Shown here in pieces: positions 1-7,752 of a stretch of DNA of 35,153 nucleotides. Position 1 is the stretch's first letter. Every line of letters starts with the position of its first letter. Below the pieces are notes generated by a model. It did not search any database. It was not told where the DNA came from and worked only from the letters and a program-made list of their open reading frames with translations. Source of the stretch: Hyphomicrobiales bacterium (GTDB lineage: Bacteria; Pseudomonadota; Alphaproteobacteria; Rhizobiales; Xanthobacteraceae). A program made the translations under genes and the position numbers. The stretch spans positions 1-35,153 of the forward strand of contig JAFKKP010000313.1 of NCBI GenBank assembly GCA_017305515.1, in the 5' to 3' direction.

Positions 1-1
1 T

Positions 2-442
2 TACGTGACGCCCGCGCTGGAGAACGTCGTGCTGTGGCACGAGCGCGATATTTCCCACTCCTCCGCCGAACGCATGATGGGACCGGACGCGACGGTGACG
101 CTCGACTTCGCGCTCAATCGCCTCGCCGGCGTTGTCGAGAAACTGCTGGTCTACCCGGCCAACATGCAGAAGAACCTCGACCGGCTCGGCGGCCTCGTCC
201 ATTCGCAGCGCGTGCTGATCGCGCTCACGCAAAAAGGCGCGTCACGCGAGGACGCCTACAGGCTCGTGCAACGCAATGCGATGCCGGTGTGGCGCGGCGA
301 AGGCGACTTCCTGTCGCTGCTGAAAAAAGACGCCGACGTGAAGAAATATCTCAGCGACAAAGAAATCGAAGAACAATTCGATCTCGGCTATCACCTCAAA
401 CACGTCGATACGATCTTCAAACGCGTGTTCGGCTCAACCTGA
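2..442 (+). CDS. purB: Adenylosuccinate lyase, C-terminal part (5' end outside window)
   Basis: The reading frame is open from the first bases of the window and ends at a TGA at 440-442, so this is the C-terminal ~146 residues of a longer protein. The segment ENVVLWHERDISHSSAERM is the conserved signature region of the fumarase/adenylosuccinate lyase superfamily, containing the HERDISHSS motif of PurB. The remainder is the helical C-terminal domain of the homotetrameric enzyme. PurB acts twice in purine synthesis, cleaving SAICAR to AICAR and adenylosuccinate to AMP, each with release of fumarate, in the cytosol. This fits the purC, purS, purQ and purL genes further along the window. Its last codons overlap by 9 bases the 3' end of the convergent cytochrome b561 gene, so no separate terminator fits between them. 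Identification is firm. Confidence 0.95.
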   Translation, partial: YVTPALENVVLWHERDISHSSAERMMGPDATVTLDFALNRLAGVVEKLLVYPANMQKNLDRLGGLVHSQRVLIALTQKGASREDAYRLVQRNAMPVWRGEGDFLSLLKKDADVKKYLSDKEIEEQFDLGYHLKHVDTIFKRVFGST

Positions 443-985
443 TCTGCCGTCCGCCATTCGCATCAGGACGCGGTCGCGCCTGATGAAGTAGTGATACAGC
501 GCCGCGAGAATGTGCAGCGCGACCAGCGCCATCAGAATGTACGCACCCCAGACGTGATTCTCTTCATAGGCGCGAGCGGCGGCCTTGTCCGGCGCGGTAA
601 ACTGCGGCACGCGGAACCACCCGAAGAAGCTCGCATAATCCGGCGTGCGTGCGCCCGAATGCGCCCAGCCGAGCATCGCGACGATGACTGTCGTCAGATA
701 CAACGCCGCATGATTGACCCATGCGGCGACGCGCTCCCATCGCGGCGTCCCCACCGGCAAATCAGGCGATGGATTGAAAATGCGCCACACGATCCGCAGA
801 ACAAGCAGCGACAGAATTACATATCCGATGTCGGCATGAATGGAGCGATGGAAGAAGCGATCCGTCCGGGCGGCAAAATGATTCATCCAGTAGCCGTAGC
901 CGAGCATCGCGATGACGAGGATGCCGAGTACCCAGTGAAAGCCACGCGATACACTGCCCCAACTCGTTTTCGTATTCCGCAACAT
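434..985 (-). CDS. Cytochrome b561 family di-heme membrane protein
   Basis: 183 residues from an ATG at 985. A longer GTG-initiated version from 1030 is open, but it adds 15 residues that do not look membrane-like. Four hydrophobic helices are visible at about residues 17-33, 52-69, 92-109 and 147-166. Histidines suited to ligating two b hemes lie at H17 (GFHW), H46/H50 (HRSIH), H144 and H158, the spacing of the bacterial CybB/YodB-type b561 family. Such proteins shuttle electrons between quinol and an acceptor in the inner membrane, and some quench superoxide. The substrate here cannot be told from sequence. The gene converges on purB with a 9-base overlap and diverges from murI across about 150 bases. 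Family assignment is firm; physiological role is unknown. Confidence 0.88.
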   Translation of the reverse strand: MLRNTKTSWGSVSRGFHWVLGILVIAMLGYGYWMNHFAARTDRFFHRSIHADIGYVILSLLVLRIVWRIFNPSPDLPVGTPRWERVAAWVNHAALYLTTVIVAMLGWAHSGARTPDYASFFGWFRVPQFTAPDKAAARAYEENHVWGAYILMALVALHILAALYHYFIRRDRVLMRMADGRSG

Positions 986-1133
986 CCGCACACCGTTCCA
1001 TCGGTTTCGCGATACGAAAGCCACAGTCACGCGGCCGCAACAAGCGCAAGGCGCCTCCAGATTGTTTCGGTAATCTTGAATAGCTCTAATCAGCCCGATT
1101 GAATGACCGAACCGGATCGGGTTTTATTCCCTT

Positions 1134-1916
1134 ATGCCTGAGACGATTCTGGTGTTCGATTCCGGCCTTGGCGGCAACACGGTGCTGCGCGAGATCGTCA
1201 AGCTGCGCCCCGGCGCGCGCTACGTCTATGTCGCCGACGACGCCTATTTTCCCTACGGCCAGCATACCGAGGCGGAAATCGTCGCGCGCGTGGTGCCGCT
1301 GATCGGGGAATTGATCGAGGCTCACAATCCGAATCTCGCGGTGATCGCGTGCAACACCGCCTCGACGCTGGTGATGGATCGCCTTCGCGACACCTACGAT
1401 CTCCCCTTCGTCGGCACCGTGCCTGCGATCAAGCCGGCCTGCGCATCGTCGAGGACCAGGCGCGTGTCGGTTCTCGGCACCAAAGGCACCGTGCAGCGTG
1501 AATACACCAAAAAGCTGATCGCCGATTTCGCGCAGGGCTGCGATGTGAAGCTGATCGGCGCGGGCAATCTCGCGGCCCTCGCGGAAGCCGCGCTTAAAGG
1601 TGAGCGTGTCGACGACCGCGATATTCTCGCCGAGATCGCGCCGTGCTTTGCCGATGGCGGCACCCGCACGGATACGGTGGTGCTGGCCTGCACGCATTAT
1701 CCGCTGCTGCTGGACCGCTTCATCGCACTCGCGCCCTGGCCGGTCGACTGGATCGACCCTGCTCCCGCGATCGCACGGCGGGTCAGCGACCTGCTCGGCG
1801 CACCCTCAACATCCGAACCGCAGGCCGCGCAGATCGTCTTCACGTCCGGAGAGCCTCCGTCTGCGACACTGTCGAAAGCGTTGGGGCCGTTCTTCGGAGC
1901 GAGTGTCCTCGCCTGA
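1134..1916 (+). CDS. murI: Glutamate racemase
   Basis: 260 residues from ATG 1134, the normal MurI length. It interconverts L- and D-glutamate without a cofactor and supplies D-Glu for peptidoglycan in the cytosol. Both catalytic cysteines of the two-base mechanism are in place: C73 in ACNTAS and C186 in LACTHYP. The N-terminal DSGLGG motif (residues 9-14) binds the substrate, and YFPYG (38-42) matches the conserved PYG motif of the family. Nothing looks truncated. The gene is divergent from the b561 gene and is followed 132 bases later by an exported cupin with its own ribosome site, so it is probably transcribed alone. Confidence 0.95.
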   Translation: MPETILVFDSGLGGNTVLREIVKLRPGARYVYVADDAYFPYGQHTEAEIVARVVPLIGELIEAHNPNLAVIACNTASTLVMDRLRDTYDLPFVGTVPAIKPACASSRTRRVSVLGTKGTVQREYTKKLIADFAQGCDVKLIGAGNLAALAEAALKGERVDDRDILAEIAPCFADGGTRTDTVVLACTHYPLLLDRFIALAPWPVDWIDPAPAIARRVSDLLGAPSTSEPQAAQIVFTSGEPPSATLSKALGPFFGASVLA

Positions 1917-2048
1917 ACAGCCGATTATTCCACGGCGTCGAAGAAAGTGTGCGCTGCGGCAGGCCCGTGCGCGTGCTTCCAACAATCGACAGCCGCTGCT
2001 AGCGTCTGCGCGGTCCGTTCCGCAGAGGACGGCAAAAGGGAGATACAT

Positions 2049-2462
2049 ATGCTCAAGAAGATCGTTCTCGGCCTGTCAGTCGTAGCCCTCGTCGGTGGCA
2101 CCGCGCTGGCACAGGACAAGATGGCACCGGCGCCTGCCGCAGCCAACAACATCAAGCGCACGCCGCTTCAGGACGTGGATTTTCCGGCCGGCTATCACAT
2201 TGTCACTGCGGTCGCTGAAATCGTGCCGAACGTGCTCGCAGGCCGCCACACCCATCCGGGCGTCGATACCGGCTATGTGCTGGCCGGAAGCGGAACTCTG
2301 ATTGTGGAAGGCAAACCCGACCAGCAGTTGAAAGCTGGCGATTCCTACGCTGTGCCCGCAGGCGTGCCGCATGACGTGAAATCCGGCCCCGACGGCTTCA
2401 AGGTCATTGCCGCCTATATCGTCGAAAAGGGCAAGCCAGTCGCCTCGCCGGCCCCGAAATAG
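2049..2462 (+). CDS. Exported single-domain cupin protein
   Basis: 137 residues starting at ATG 2049, preceded by GGGAG about six bases upstream; an upstream ATG in frame at 1947 would bury the signal peptide and is rejected. Residues 1-21 form a Sec signal peptide (KK, hydrophobic core, ALA-QD cleavage). The mature part holds the two cupin motifs: GRHTHPGVDTGYVLAGSG (motif 1, metal-ligand histidines HxH, though the usual glutamate position is occupied by D/T) and GDSYAVPAGVPHDV (motif 2, third histidine). Small periplasmic cupins of this kind are common in rhizobia; the ligand or reaction is not predictable. A strong hairpin follows at 2524-2546. Confidence is high for fold and export, low for function. 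Confidence 0.85.
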   Translation: MLKKIVLGLSVVALVGGTALAQDKMAPAPAAANNIKRTPLQDVDFPAGYHIVTAVAEIVPNVLAGRHTHPGVDTGYVLAGSGTLIVEGKPDQQLKAGDSYAVPAGVPHDVKSGPDGFKVIAAYIVEKGKPVASPAPK

Positions 2463-2523
2463 GCCCGAAAACGGCCCTGAATCGTTTGACTTTGGGGTCT
2501 TGGGGCCCTATGAACCCTCTGCT

Positions 2524-2546
2524 CGCGGGCCGTTTTACGGCCCGCG
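2524..2546 (+). terminator. Intrinsic terminator-like hairpin after the cupin gene
   Basis: A perfect 9-bp GC-rich stem (cgcgggccg / cggcccgcg) closes a 5-base loop TTTTA, followed by a modest T/G tail. It lies 62 bases after the cupin stop and about 120 bases before rpsD, so it probably ends the cupin transcript. Alternatively it could be part of the rpsD leader. Confidence 0.6.
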
Positions 2547-2570
2547 TTGCGTTTCGCGACCCGTGATCGT

Positions 2571-2588
2571 CCTCATAGGCTTATGAGG
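2571..2588 (+). promoter_or_regulatory. Small hairpin in the rpsD leader
   Basis: A 7-bp stem cctcata / tatgagg with a 4-base loop sits about 80 bases before rpsD. S4 proteins are known autogenous repressors in other bacteria, and free-standing rpsD genes there often carry structured leaders. Whether this element is part of such a control structure is inference only. Confidence 0.25.
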
Positions 2589-2667
2589 CAGGTCTGTCGG
2601 CACTGGGTCATCCCGGTGCAGCAGGAGGGCGCGATCCTCAACATTCAAACTCAATAATGAGGACGCG

Positions 2668-3285
2668 ATGACTAAGCGCAGTGAGGCGAAGTACAAGATC
2701 GATCGCCGTATGGGCCAGAACATCTGGGGCCGCCCGAAGAGCCCCGTCAACAAGCGCGAATACGGCCCCGGCCAGCACGGCCAGCGCCGCAAAGGCAAGC
2801 TCTCCGACTTCGGCACGCAGCTGAAAGCCAAGCAGAAGCTGAAGGGCTATTACGCCAACATTTCAGAACGCCAGTTCTACGCAATTTACGTCGAAGCGAC
2901 CCGCATGAAGGGCGACTCGGGCGAAAACCTGATCGGCCTGCTCGAGCGCCGTCTCGACACCATCGTGTATCGCGCGAAGTTCGTCTCGACCATGTTCGCC
3001 GCCCGCCAGTTCATCAACCACGGCCACGTCAAGGTGAACGGCAAGCGCGTCAACATTTCGAGCTACAAGGTGAAAGTCGGCGACGTCATCGAGATCAAGG
3101 AATCGTCCAAACAGCTGACGTTCGTTCTCGAAGCCAATCAGCTGGCCGAACGCGACGTGCCGGATTTCCTCGAAGTCGATCACGGCAAGCAGACCGCGAA
3201 GGTCTCGCGCATTCCGAACCTTTCGGAAGTGCCGTTCCCGGTTCAGATGGAGCCGCATCTGATCGTCGAATTCTATTCGCGCTGA
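2668..3285 (+). CDS. rpsD: 30S ribosomal protein S4
   Basis: 205 residues, the usual S4 size, starting at ATG 2668 with GAGGAC just upstream. The N-terminal ribosomal S4 domain is followed by an S4 RNA-binding fold (about residues 94-155, including [13 protein letters not shown] and [18 protein letters not shown]). S4 binds the 5' domain of 16S rRNA early in 30S assembly. The protein has no cysteines, so it is the zinc-free (C-minus) form. The gene stands alone here, outside the alpha ribosomal operon, as is usual in alphaproteobacteria. A bidirectional terminator follows 24 bases after the stop. Confidence 0.98.
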   Translation: MTKRSEAKYKIDRRMGQNIWGRPKSPVNKREYGPGQHGQRRKGKLSDFGTQLKAKQKLKGYYANISERQFYAIYVEATRMKGDSGENLIGLLERRLDTIVYRAKFVSTMFAARQFINHGHVKVNGKRVNISSYKVKVGDVIEIKESSKQLTFVLEANQLAERDVPDFLEVDHGKQTAKVSRIPNLSEVPFPVQMEPHLIVEFYSR

Positions 3286-3308
3286 TTTCTGACAGCATCG
3301 AATTGGAA

Positions 3309-3330
3309 AGGCCGCCCTCACCGGCGGCCT
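3309..3330. terminator. rpsD intrinsic terminator (shared with convergent gene)
   Basis: An 8-bp stem aggccgcc / ggcggcct, extendable by A-T pairs, with a 6-base loop and a T5 run on the plus strand. It lies 24 bases after rpsD and just before the end of the convergent serine hydrolase gene, so it can serve both. Confidence 0.85.
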
Positions 3331-3342
3331 TTTTGCTTGCGG

Positions 3343-4614
3343 CTACTTCATCGCGCTGTAGACCATGCTCTTGAACGCCGACTGGATGCGCCCGCGCTGC
3401 GTCTGCGTCTGCATCATCAGGATGGCGAACATGTCTTCCTTCGGATCGGCGAGGAAATAGACGCCGCTGCCGCCGCTCCACTCGAATTCGCCGACCGATC
3501 CCGGCCAGTGACTGACGCCCGGCTCGGTTCGCACGGCAACGCCGAGACCAAAACCGTATCCCGCACCCGGAAAATAATACGCCCACGGCTTCACACCCGA
3601 CGCAGGTCCGATGTGATTGGAGGTCATGAACTCGACCGTCTTGCGGCCAAGAATGCGCTTGCCGTCGAGTTCGCCGCCGTTCAGCAGCATTTGAAGAAAG
3701 CGTGCGTAGTCGTCGGCCGCTGCCACCATTCCGCCGCCGCCGGATTCCCATTTCTGAACGACGCGCGGATCGCGGCTGAACTTTTCGCTCTCATTGGGCG
3801 CAGCCAGCAAGGCCTGCTTTGCGGAATCGGTGACGAAGAAACTTGTATTCTTCATGCCGAGCGGATCGAGCAGCCGCGACTTCTCGAATTCATAAAGCGT
3901 CTGCCCCGAAACCTTCTCGATCACTGCACCGAGCACATCGGTCGCATGACCGTAGACCCAATACTCTCCGGGTTGTTCGATCAGCGGCAGCGACGCAATG
4001 CGCTCCGCAACCTCCTGATTGGAGAGATCGCCGGATGTCAGCTTCGCGTCCTCATAGGGCTTCTTGACCACACCATAGGCCAGCGACGCGTAGGGGATGC
4101 CTGCACCTTGCCGCAGCAGGTCGTGGATCAGCATCGGCCTGTTCGGCGCGACCAGATTCAATTCCGGCTTGCCGTCGGCGCCGGCTTTTTCGACGCCGAC
4201 TTTCACATGATAGAATGCCGGAACGTATTGGCCGACCTCGGCATCGAGCGCGAGCTTGCCCTCCTCGACTAGCATCATCGCCGCCACCGACGTGATCGGT
4301 TTCGTCATCGAGAAAAGCGTGAAGATCGTATCCGGCGTCATCGGCGCGCCGGTCGCGGGATCGCGCGTGCCGAATCCTTCGTAATAGGCGGTCTTGCCGT
4401 GGCGGCGGATCACGACGATTGCGCCGGGAATTCGCTTAAGCGCGATTTCGCGCTCCAGATAGGCCGTGATGCGTGACAGGCGCTCGCTCGAAAATCCGGC
4501 TTTGTCGGGCTCGGTCTTACTGAGCGGCGCAGCAGCTGCGCCCCCAATCGACAGCAAAAACGCAAACGTGCAGCAGCCAAAAACCCGTTTCGCAAGTCTC
4601 AAATCGGACAGCAC
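3343..4614 (-). CDS. Exported serine hydrolase of the beta-lactamase (class C / EstB) family
   Basis: 423 residues from a GTG at 4614, chosen because AAGGA lies seven bases upstream and the next residues form a signal peptide (KR, hydrophobic core, GGAAAA cleavage zone); a longer TTG start at 4683 would give 446 residues. The Pfam Beta-lactamase domain spans nearly the whole mature part. The nucleophile motif SxxK is S102-M-T-K105 (LFSMTKPIT) and the second motif is Y221-G-H, where YxN is usual. The C-terminal GGSG motif may play the role of the KTG/HxG strand. Such proteins are esterases, D-aminopeptidases or lipases more often than true beta-lactamases; the substrate is not predictable. It diverges from the threonine aldolase gene and converges on rpsD at a shared terminator. 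Confidence 0.85.
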   Translation of the reverse strand: MLSDLRLAKRVFGCCTFAFLLSIGGAAAAPLSKTEPDKAGFSSERLSRITAYLEREIALKRIPGAIVVIRRHGKTAYYEGFGTRDPATGAPMTPDTIFTLFSMTKPITSVAAMMLVEEGKLALDAEVGQYVPAFYHVKVGVEKAGADGKPELNLVAPNRPMLIHDLLRQGAGIPYASLAYGVVKKPYEDAKLTSGDLSNQEVAERIASLPLIEQPGEYWVYGHATDVLGAVIEKVSGQTLYEFEKSRLLDPLGMKNTSFFVTDSAKQALLAAPNESEKFSRDPRVVQKWESGGGGMVAAADDYARFLQMLLNGGELDGKRILGRKTVEFMTSNHIGPASGVKPWAYYFPGAGYGFGLGVAVRTEPGVSHWPGSVGEFEWSGGSGVYFLADPKEDMFAILMMQTQTQRGRIQSAFKSMVYSAMK

Positions 4615-4709
4615 AACAAAATCCTTGATCCATCGAAAAAACACACGTAGGCGAAACTCTAGCGAAAGCACTTTCCCGCGCAAGCGCCGCCGCTCAGGGA
4701 CCGCACAAT

Positions 4710-5777
4710 ATGAGTATGACCCCCGCTCCGCGCGATCCGAAATCGCCGCCGATCCGCATCAATCTGTTGTCGGACACGCAGACGCGGCCGACGCCCGGCA
4801 TGCGCGAGGCGATGATGCGCGCGAAAGTGGGTGACGAGCAGATCGGCGACGACCCGACGACCAATGAACTATGTGGGCGCGTGGCTACGCTGCTCGGCAA
4901 AACAGCGGCGGTCTTCATGCCGTCGGGCACGATGTGCAACATCGCCGCAACACTGGTGCATTGCAGGCCCGGCGATGAAATCCTTGCGCACCCCTCCGCG
5001 CATATGAACACCCGCGAAGGCGGCGCGCATGCCGCGCTCGGCGGATTCCAGATCACGCCGCTTGCAGGCGAGGACGGCATGTTCTCGCCGCAGACGCTTC
5101 GCGCGGCCATTGTTGCGCCGAACCGCTACTCCGCGCCGCAACGCGTCGTCACCGTCGAGCAGACCTCGAATATCGGCGGCGGAACGGTGTGGAAAAAAGC
5201 CGATCTCGATGAGATCGTTAAAGTCGCGAGGGCGAACGGTCTCGTTACCCACATGGACGGAGCGCGGCTGATGAACGCCGTCGTCGCCAGTGGCGTTTCA
5301 GCGAAAGACTATGCCGACGGCTGGGATTCGGTCTGGATCGATTTCAGCAAAGGCCTCGGCGCGCCGGTCGGCGCCGTGATCGCAGGCTCAAACGAATTCA
5401 TCGGCGAGGTCTGGCGCTGGAAACAGCGGCTCGGCGGCGCGATGCGCCAGAGCGGGATGAATGCCGCCGCCTGCATCTACACGCTCGATCATCACGTCGA
5501 ACGCCTCAAGGACGATCACACCAATGCACGCGCGCTCGCACGAGGCCTTGCGCAAATTCCCGGCGTCGACGTGAACCAGCCGCAGACCAACCTCGTGTTT
5601 TTCGATCCATCCAAGAGCGGCGTCGATACAAAGCGCATGATTTCCGAACTGGATGCGCACGGCATTCTCACCGGCGCGCTCGACCATCGCATCCGCGCCT
5701 GCACGCATCTGGACGTGACGGCAGCGATGATCGAGGAGACGATTTCGGCGGTTCGCCAGATCGTGTCAAAAGCCTAA
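4710..5777 (+). CDS. Low-specificity L-threonine aldolase (PLP enzyme)
   Basis: 355 residues from ATG 4710 with AGGGA nine bases upstream. It belongs to the fold-type I PLP beta-eliminating lyase/threonine aldolase family and splits L-threonine or L-allo-threonine into glycine and acetaldehyde in the cytosol. The PLP-binding lysine is K214 in WIDFSKGLGAPVG, and D183 in HMDGARL pairs with the pyridine nitrogen. PSGTMCNIAA (71-80) is the phosphate/stacking loop. The product glycine could feed the glycine cleavage system encoded at 23.7-28.1 kb. A 9-bp hairpin at 5783-5809 separates it from the convergent grxD. Family assignment is firm; stereopreference cannot be seen, hence no gene symbol. Confidence 0.92.
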   Translation: MSMTPAPRDPKSPPIRINLLSDTQTRPTPGMREAMMRAKVGDEQIGDDPTTNELCGRVATLLGKTAAVFMPSGTMCNIAATLVHCRPGDEILAHPSAHMNTREGGAHAALGGFQITPLAGEDGMFSPQTLRAAIVAPNRYSAPQRVVTVEQTSNIGGGTVWKKADLDEIVKVARANGLVTHMDGARLMNAVVASGVSAKDYADGWDSVWIDFSKGLGAPVGAVIAGSNEFIGEVWRWKQRLGGAMRQSGMNAAACIYTLDHHVERLKDDHTNARALARGLAQIPGVDVNQPQTNLVFFDPSKSGVDTKRMISELDAHGILTGALDHRIRACTHLDVTAAMIEETISAVRQIVSKA

Positions 5778-5782
5778 ACGCA

Positions 5783-5809
5783 TTCGGGCAGACCAAAGGC
5801 CTGCCCGAA
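5783..5809. terminator. Hairpin between convergent threonine aldolase and grxD genes
   Basis: A 9-bp perfect stem ttcgggcag / ctgcccgaa with a 9-base loop, placed 6 bases after the aldolase stop and 27 bases from the grxD stop. T-runs are weak on both sides, so it is terminator-like rather than canonical. Confidence 0.55.
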
Positions 5810-5835
5810 CAATCCAATTCAGTTGAAACCCTGGG

Positions 5836-6171
5836 TCAGCCGGCCGCCTGCTGAACGGCGACGCCCTTGTCGGCGAGCAGCTGCTGCAATTCGCCGGCCT
5901 GAAACATTTCGCGGATGATGTCGCAGCCGCCGATGAATTCACCCTTCACGTAGAGCTGGGGAATGGTCGGCCAGTTCGAATAGATTTTGATGCCGTCGCG
6001 AAGTTCGGACGATTCGAGCACGTTCAGCCCTTTGTAGGGCGCGCCGACATGATCGAGGATCTGGACGACCTGACCGGAAAATCCGCACTGCGGAAACTGC
6101 GGCGTACCCTTCATGAAAAGCACCACGTCGTTCGACTTCACTTCGTTCTCAATGAATTGCTCGATGCTCAT
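5836..6171 (-). CDS. grxD: Monothiol glutaredoxin (Grx4/GrxD type)
   Basis: 111 residues, the standard length for single-domain monothiol glutaredoxins. The CGFS active site is C29-G-F-S32, and the glutathione-binding [19 protein letters not shown] segment follows at about residues 67-85. These proteins form GSH-ligated [2Fe-2S] dimers and mixed complexes with BolA, and work in Fe-S trafficking and iron sensing in the cytosol. grxD and bolA are often adjacent in proteobacteria; here bolA lies 3.7 kb away beyond egtB, egtD and ltrA. The gene diverges from egtB across about 300 bases. Start ATG 6171 fits the family N-terminus. Confidence 0.95.
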   Translation of the reverse strand: MSIEQFIENEVKSNDVVLFMKGTPQFPQCGFSGQVVQILDHVGAPYKGLNVLESSELRDGIKIYSNWPTIPQLYVKGEFIGGCDIIREMFQAGELQQLLADKGVAVQQAAG

Positions 6172-6424
6172 CGCTCAGTCCCTTTGGATCGCTGCGCGGG
6201 CCGTTCGCCTGCGGGAGGCCGGATTGCCGATCCGACCGTCATTTCGGCCATATATGTAGCCTGAAACAGTTCCCCATCCCAATCAAATTGGCGAGGGGGT
6301 GCCATGCTTTCCCACCGCCACGCCGGGCAACGTAACAGCAGCCATAGCCGCCGCGTATCCAAATCAAGGCCGGGGATGCCTTTTATATTCTCAGGAAGGC
6401 CCTATTTAGGAACGACCCTGCTTC

Positions 6425-6449
6425 GGAACGGATTCCCCGAAGCATCGTT
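6425..6449 (+). promoter_or_regulatory. EcfG-type (general stress sigma factor) promoter for egtBD
   Basis: GGAAC at 6425-6429 is followed after exactly 16 bases by CGTT at 6446-6449. This is a full match to the -35/-10 pattern GGAAC-N16/17-CGTT recognised by EcfG sigma factors of alphaproteobacteria. The element lies 22 bases before the chosen GTG start of egtB (6472), which leaves a short leader with a GGAG ribosome site. No comparable pair was noticed in the other intergenic regions scanned by eye. Function is inferred from consensus and position. A short stem (gcttcgg / ccgaagc, 6420-6443) overlaps the element. Confidence 0.6.
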
Positions 6450-6471
6450 CTCTCCAGAAGCGGAGATCGTC

Positions 6472-7731
6472 GTGACGAACCAGGCTGCCCTTCCGAAGAC
6501 GCCCGCCACGGCTCCCGCCCCCAACTCCATCGAATCACACAGCGCATTGTCCCAGCGGCTGCTGGGCGCGTATCGCACCGTCCGGGACGAAACCGAGCGC
6601 CGCGCGGCACCCCTGTCGCCTGAGGATCAGGTCGTGCAGTCGATGCCGGACGCGAGCCCGATCAAATGGCATCGCGCGCACGTCACCTGGTTCTGGGAGC
6701 AATTTCTGCTCGGCGAACACAGCCCCGGCTATACGCCCTTCCATCCCGACTACGCCTACATCTTTAATTCCTACTATGTCAGCGCCGGACCTCGACATGC
6801 GCGCGCCCAGCGCGGACATCTCACCCGCCCCGGCGCCGATGAAGTCACCGCCTATCGCAAACATGTCGATGCGGCGGTGGCGAAATTCCTGAGCGAAGCC
6901 GACGAGGCGAAGCTGAAATCGCTCGAGCCGCTGATCGAAGTCGGCCTCAACCACGAGCAGCAGCATCAGGAGTTAATGCTCACCGACATTCTGCATGCGT
7001 TCGCGCAGAATCCGATTCCGCCCGCCTACGATCCGCAATGGCGCTTTCCGAAATCCACGCGCGATGATGACGAATGGGTCACGCTGACCGAAGGCATCCA
7101 CACCATCGGTCATCAGAGCGAGACGTTTCACTTCGACAATGAGAAGCCTGCGCATCGCGCGCTCGTCGGTCCCGTGAAGATGGCGCGCAATCTTGTCACC
7201 AACGCCGAGTGGCTCGCCTTCATGGAAGCCGGCGGCTACACGACGCCGACGCTCTGGCTAATGGACGGCCATGCCACCGCGACCAACGAGGGATGGGAAG
7301 CACCGGGTCACTGGCGCAAGATCAACGGCAACTGGAAGATCATGACGCTCGGCGGCTTGCAGGACATCAATCTGGCCGCGCCCGTCTCCCATGTCAGCTA
7401 TTACGAGGCGGACGCGTTTGCGCGCTGGAGCGGAAAGCATCTGCCGACCGAGGCTGAATGGGAAGTCGCCGCGCGCGCGGGCCATCTCAACGACGCCTTC
7501 GGCATCGCGTGGCAATGGACACGCAGTTCATACTCACCTTATCCGGGCTACCGTGCCATCGAAGGCGCGCTCGGCGAATACAATGGCAAGTTCATGGTCA
7601 ATCAATTGGTGCTGCGCGGATCGTCGCTTGCAACTCCTGACGGCCACAGCCGTATTACATATCGGAATTTCTTTTATCCCCATCACCGCTGGCAATATAC
7701 CGGCCTGCGGCTCGCCGACTATTCGCTCTGA
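6472..7731 (+). CDS. egtB: Ergothioneine sulfoxide synthase EgtB
   Basis: 419 residues from GTG 6472, chosen because GGAG lies six bases upstream, a stress-type promoter ends just before it, and the length matches EgtB (about 420-430). An in-frame ATG at 6304 would add 56 residues of low-complexity sequence. The N-terminal DinB-like domain carries the iron ligands: H70 (KWHRAH) and the HxxxHxE motif H161/H165/E167 in NHEQQHQE. The C-terminal formylglycine-generating-enzyme-like domain ends in the characteristic GHSRITYRNFFYPHHRW region. EgtB uses Fe(II) and oxygen to join a thiol donor to hercynine, forming the C-S bond of ergothioneine. egtD follows after 21 bases. No egtA, egtC or egtE is in the window, so whether the donor is gamma-Glu-Cys or cysteine is open. 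Confidence 0.92.
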   Translation: MTNQAALPKTPATAPAPNSIESHSALSQRLLGAYRTVRDETERRAAPLSPEDQVVQSMPDASPIKWHRAHVTWFWEQFLLGEHSPGYTPFHPDYAYIFNSYYVSAGPRHARAQRGHLTRPGADEVTAYRKHVDAAVAKFLSEADEAKLKSLEPLIEVGLNHEQQHQELMLTDILHAFAQNPIPPAYDPQWRFPKSTRDDDEWVTLTEGIHTIGHQSETFHFDNEKPAHRALVGPVKMARNLVTNAEWLAFMEAGGYTTPTLWLMDGHATATNEGWEAPGHWRKINGNWKIMTLGGLQDINLAAPVSHVSYYEADAFARWSGKHLPTEAEWEVAARAGHLNDAFGIAWQWTRSSYSPYPGYRAIEGALGEYNGKFMVNQLVLRGSSLATPDGHSRITYRNFFYPHHRWQYTGLRLADYSL

Positions 7732-7752
7732 CCTCGAAAGCACGAGACCGCC

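Noticed and set aside
3343-4614. A true beta-lactamase conferring resistance
   Set aside because: SxxK is present, but the second motif is YGH and the overall pattern is that of EstB-like esterases/peptidases; resistance should not be inferred.
6304-6471. An N-terminal extension of EgtB to ATG 6304
   Set aside because: The extension is low in family resemblance, would cover the proposed EcfG promoter, and makes the protein longer than EgtB relatives. GTG 6472 has a GGAG site.
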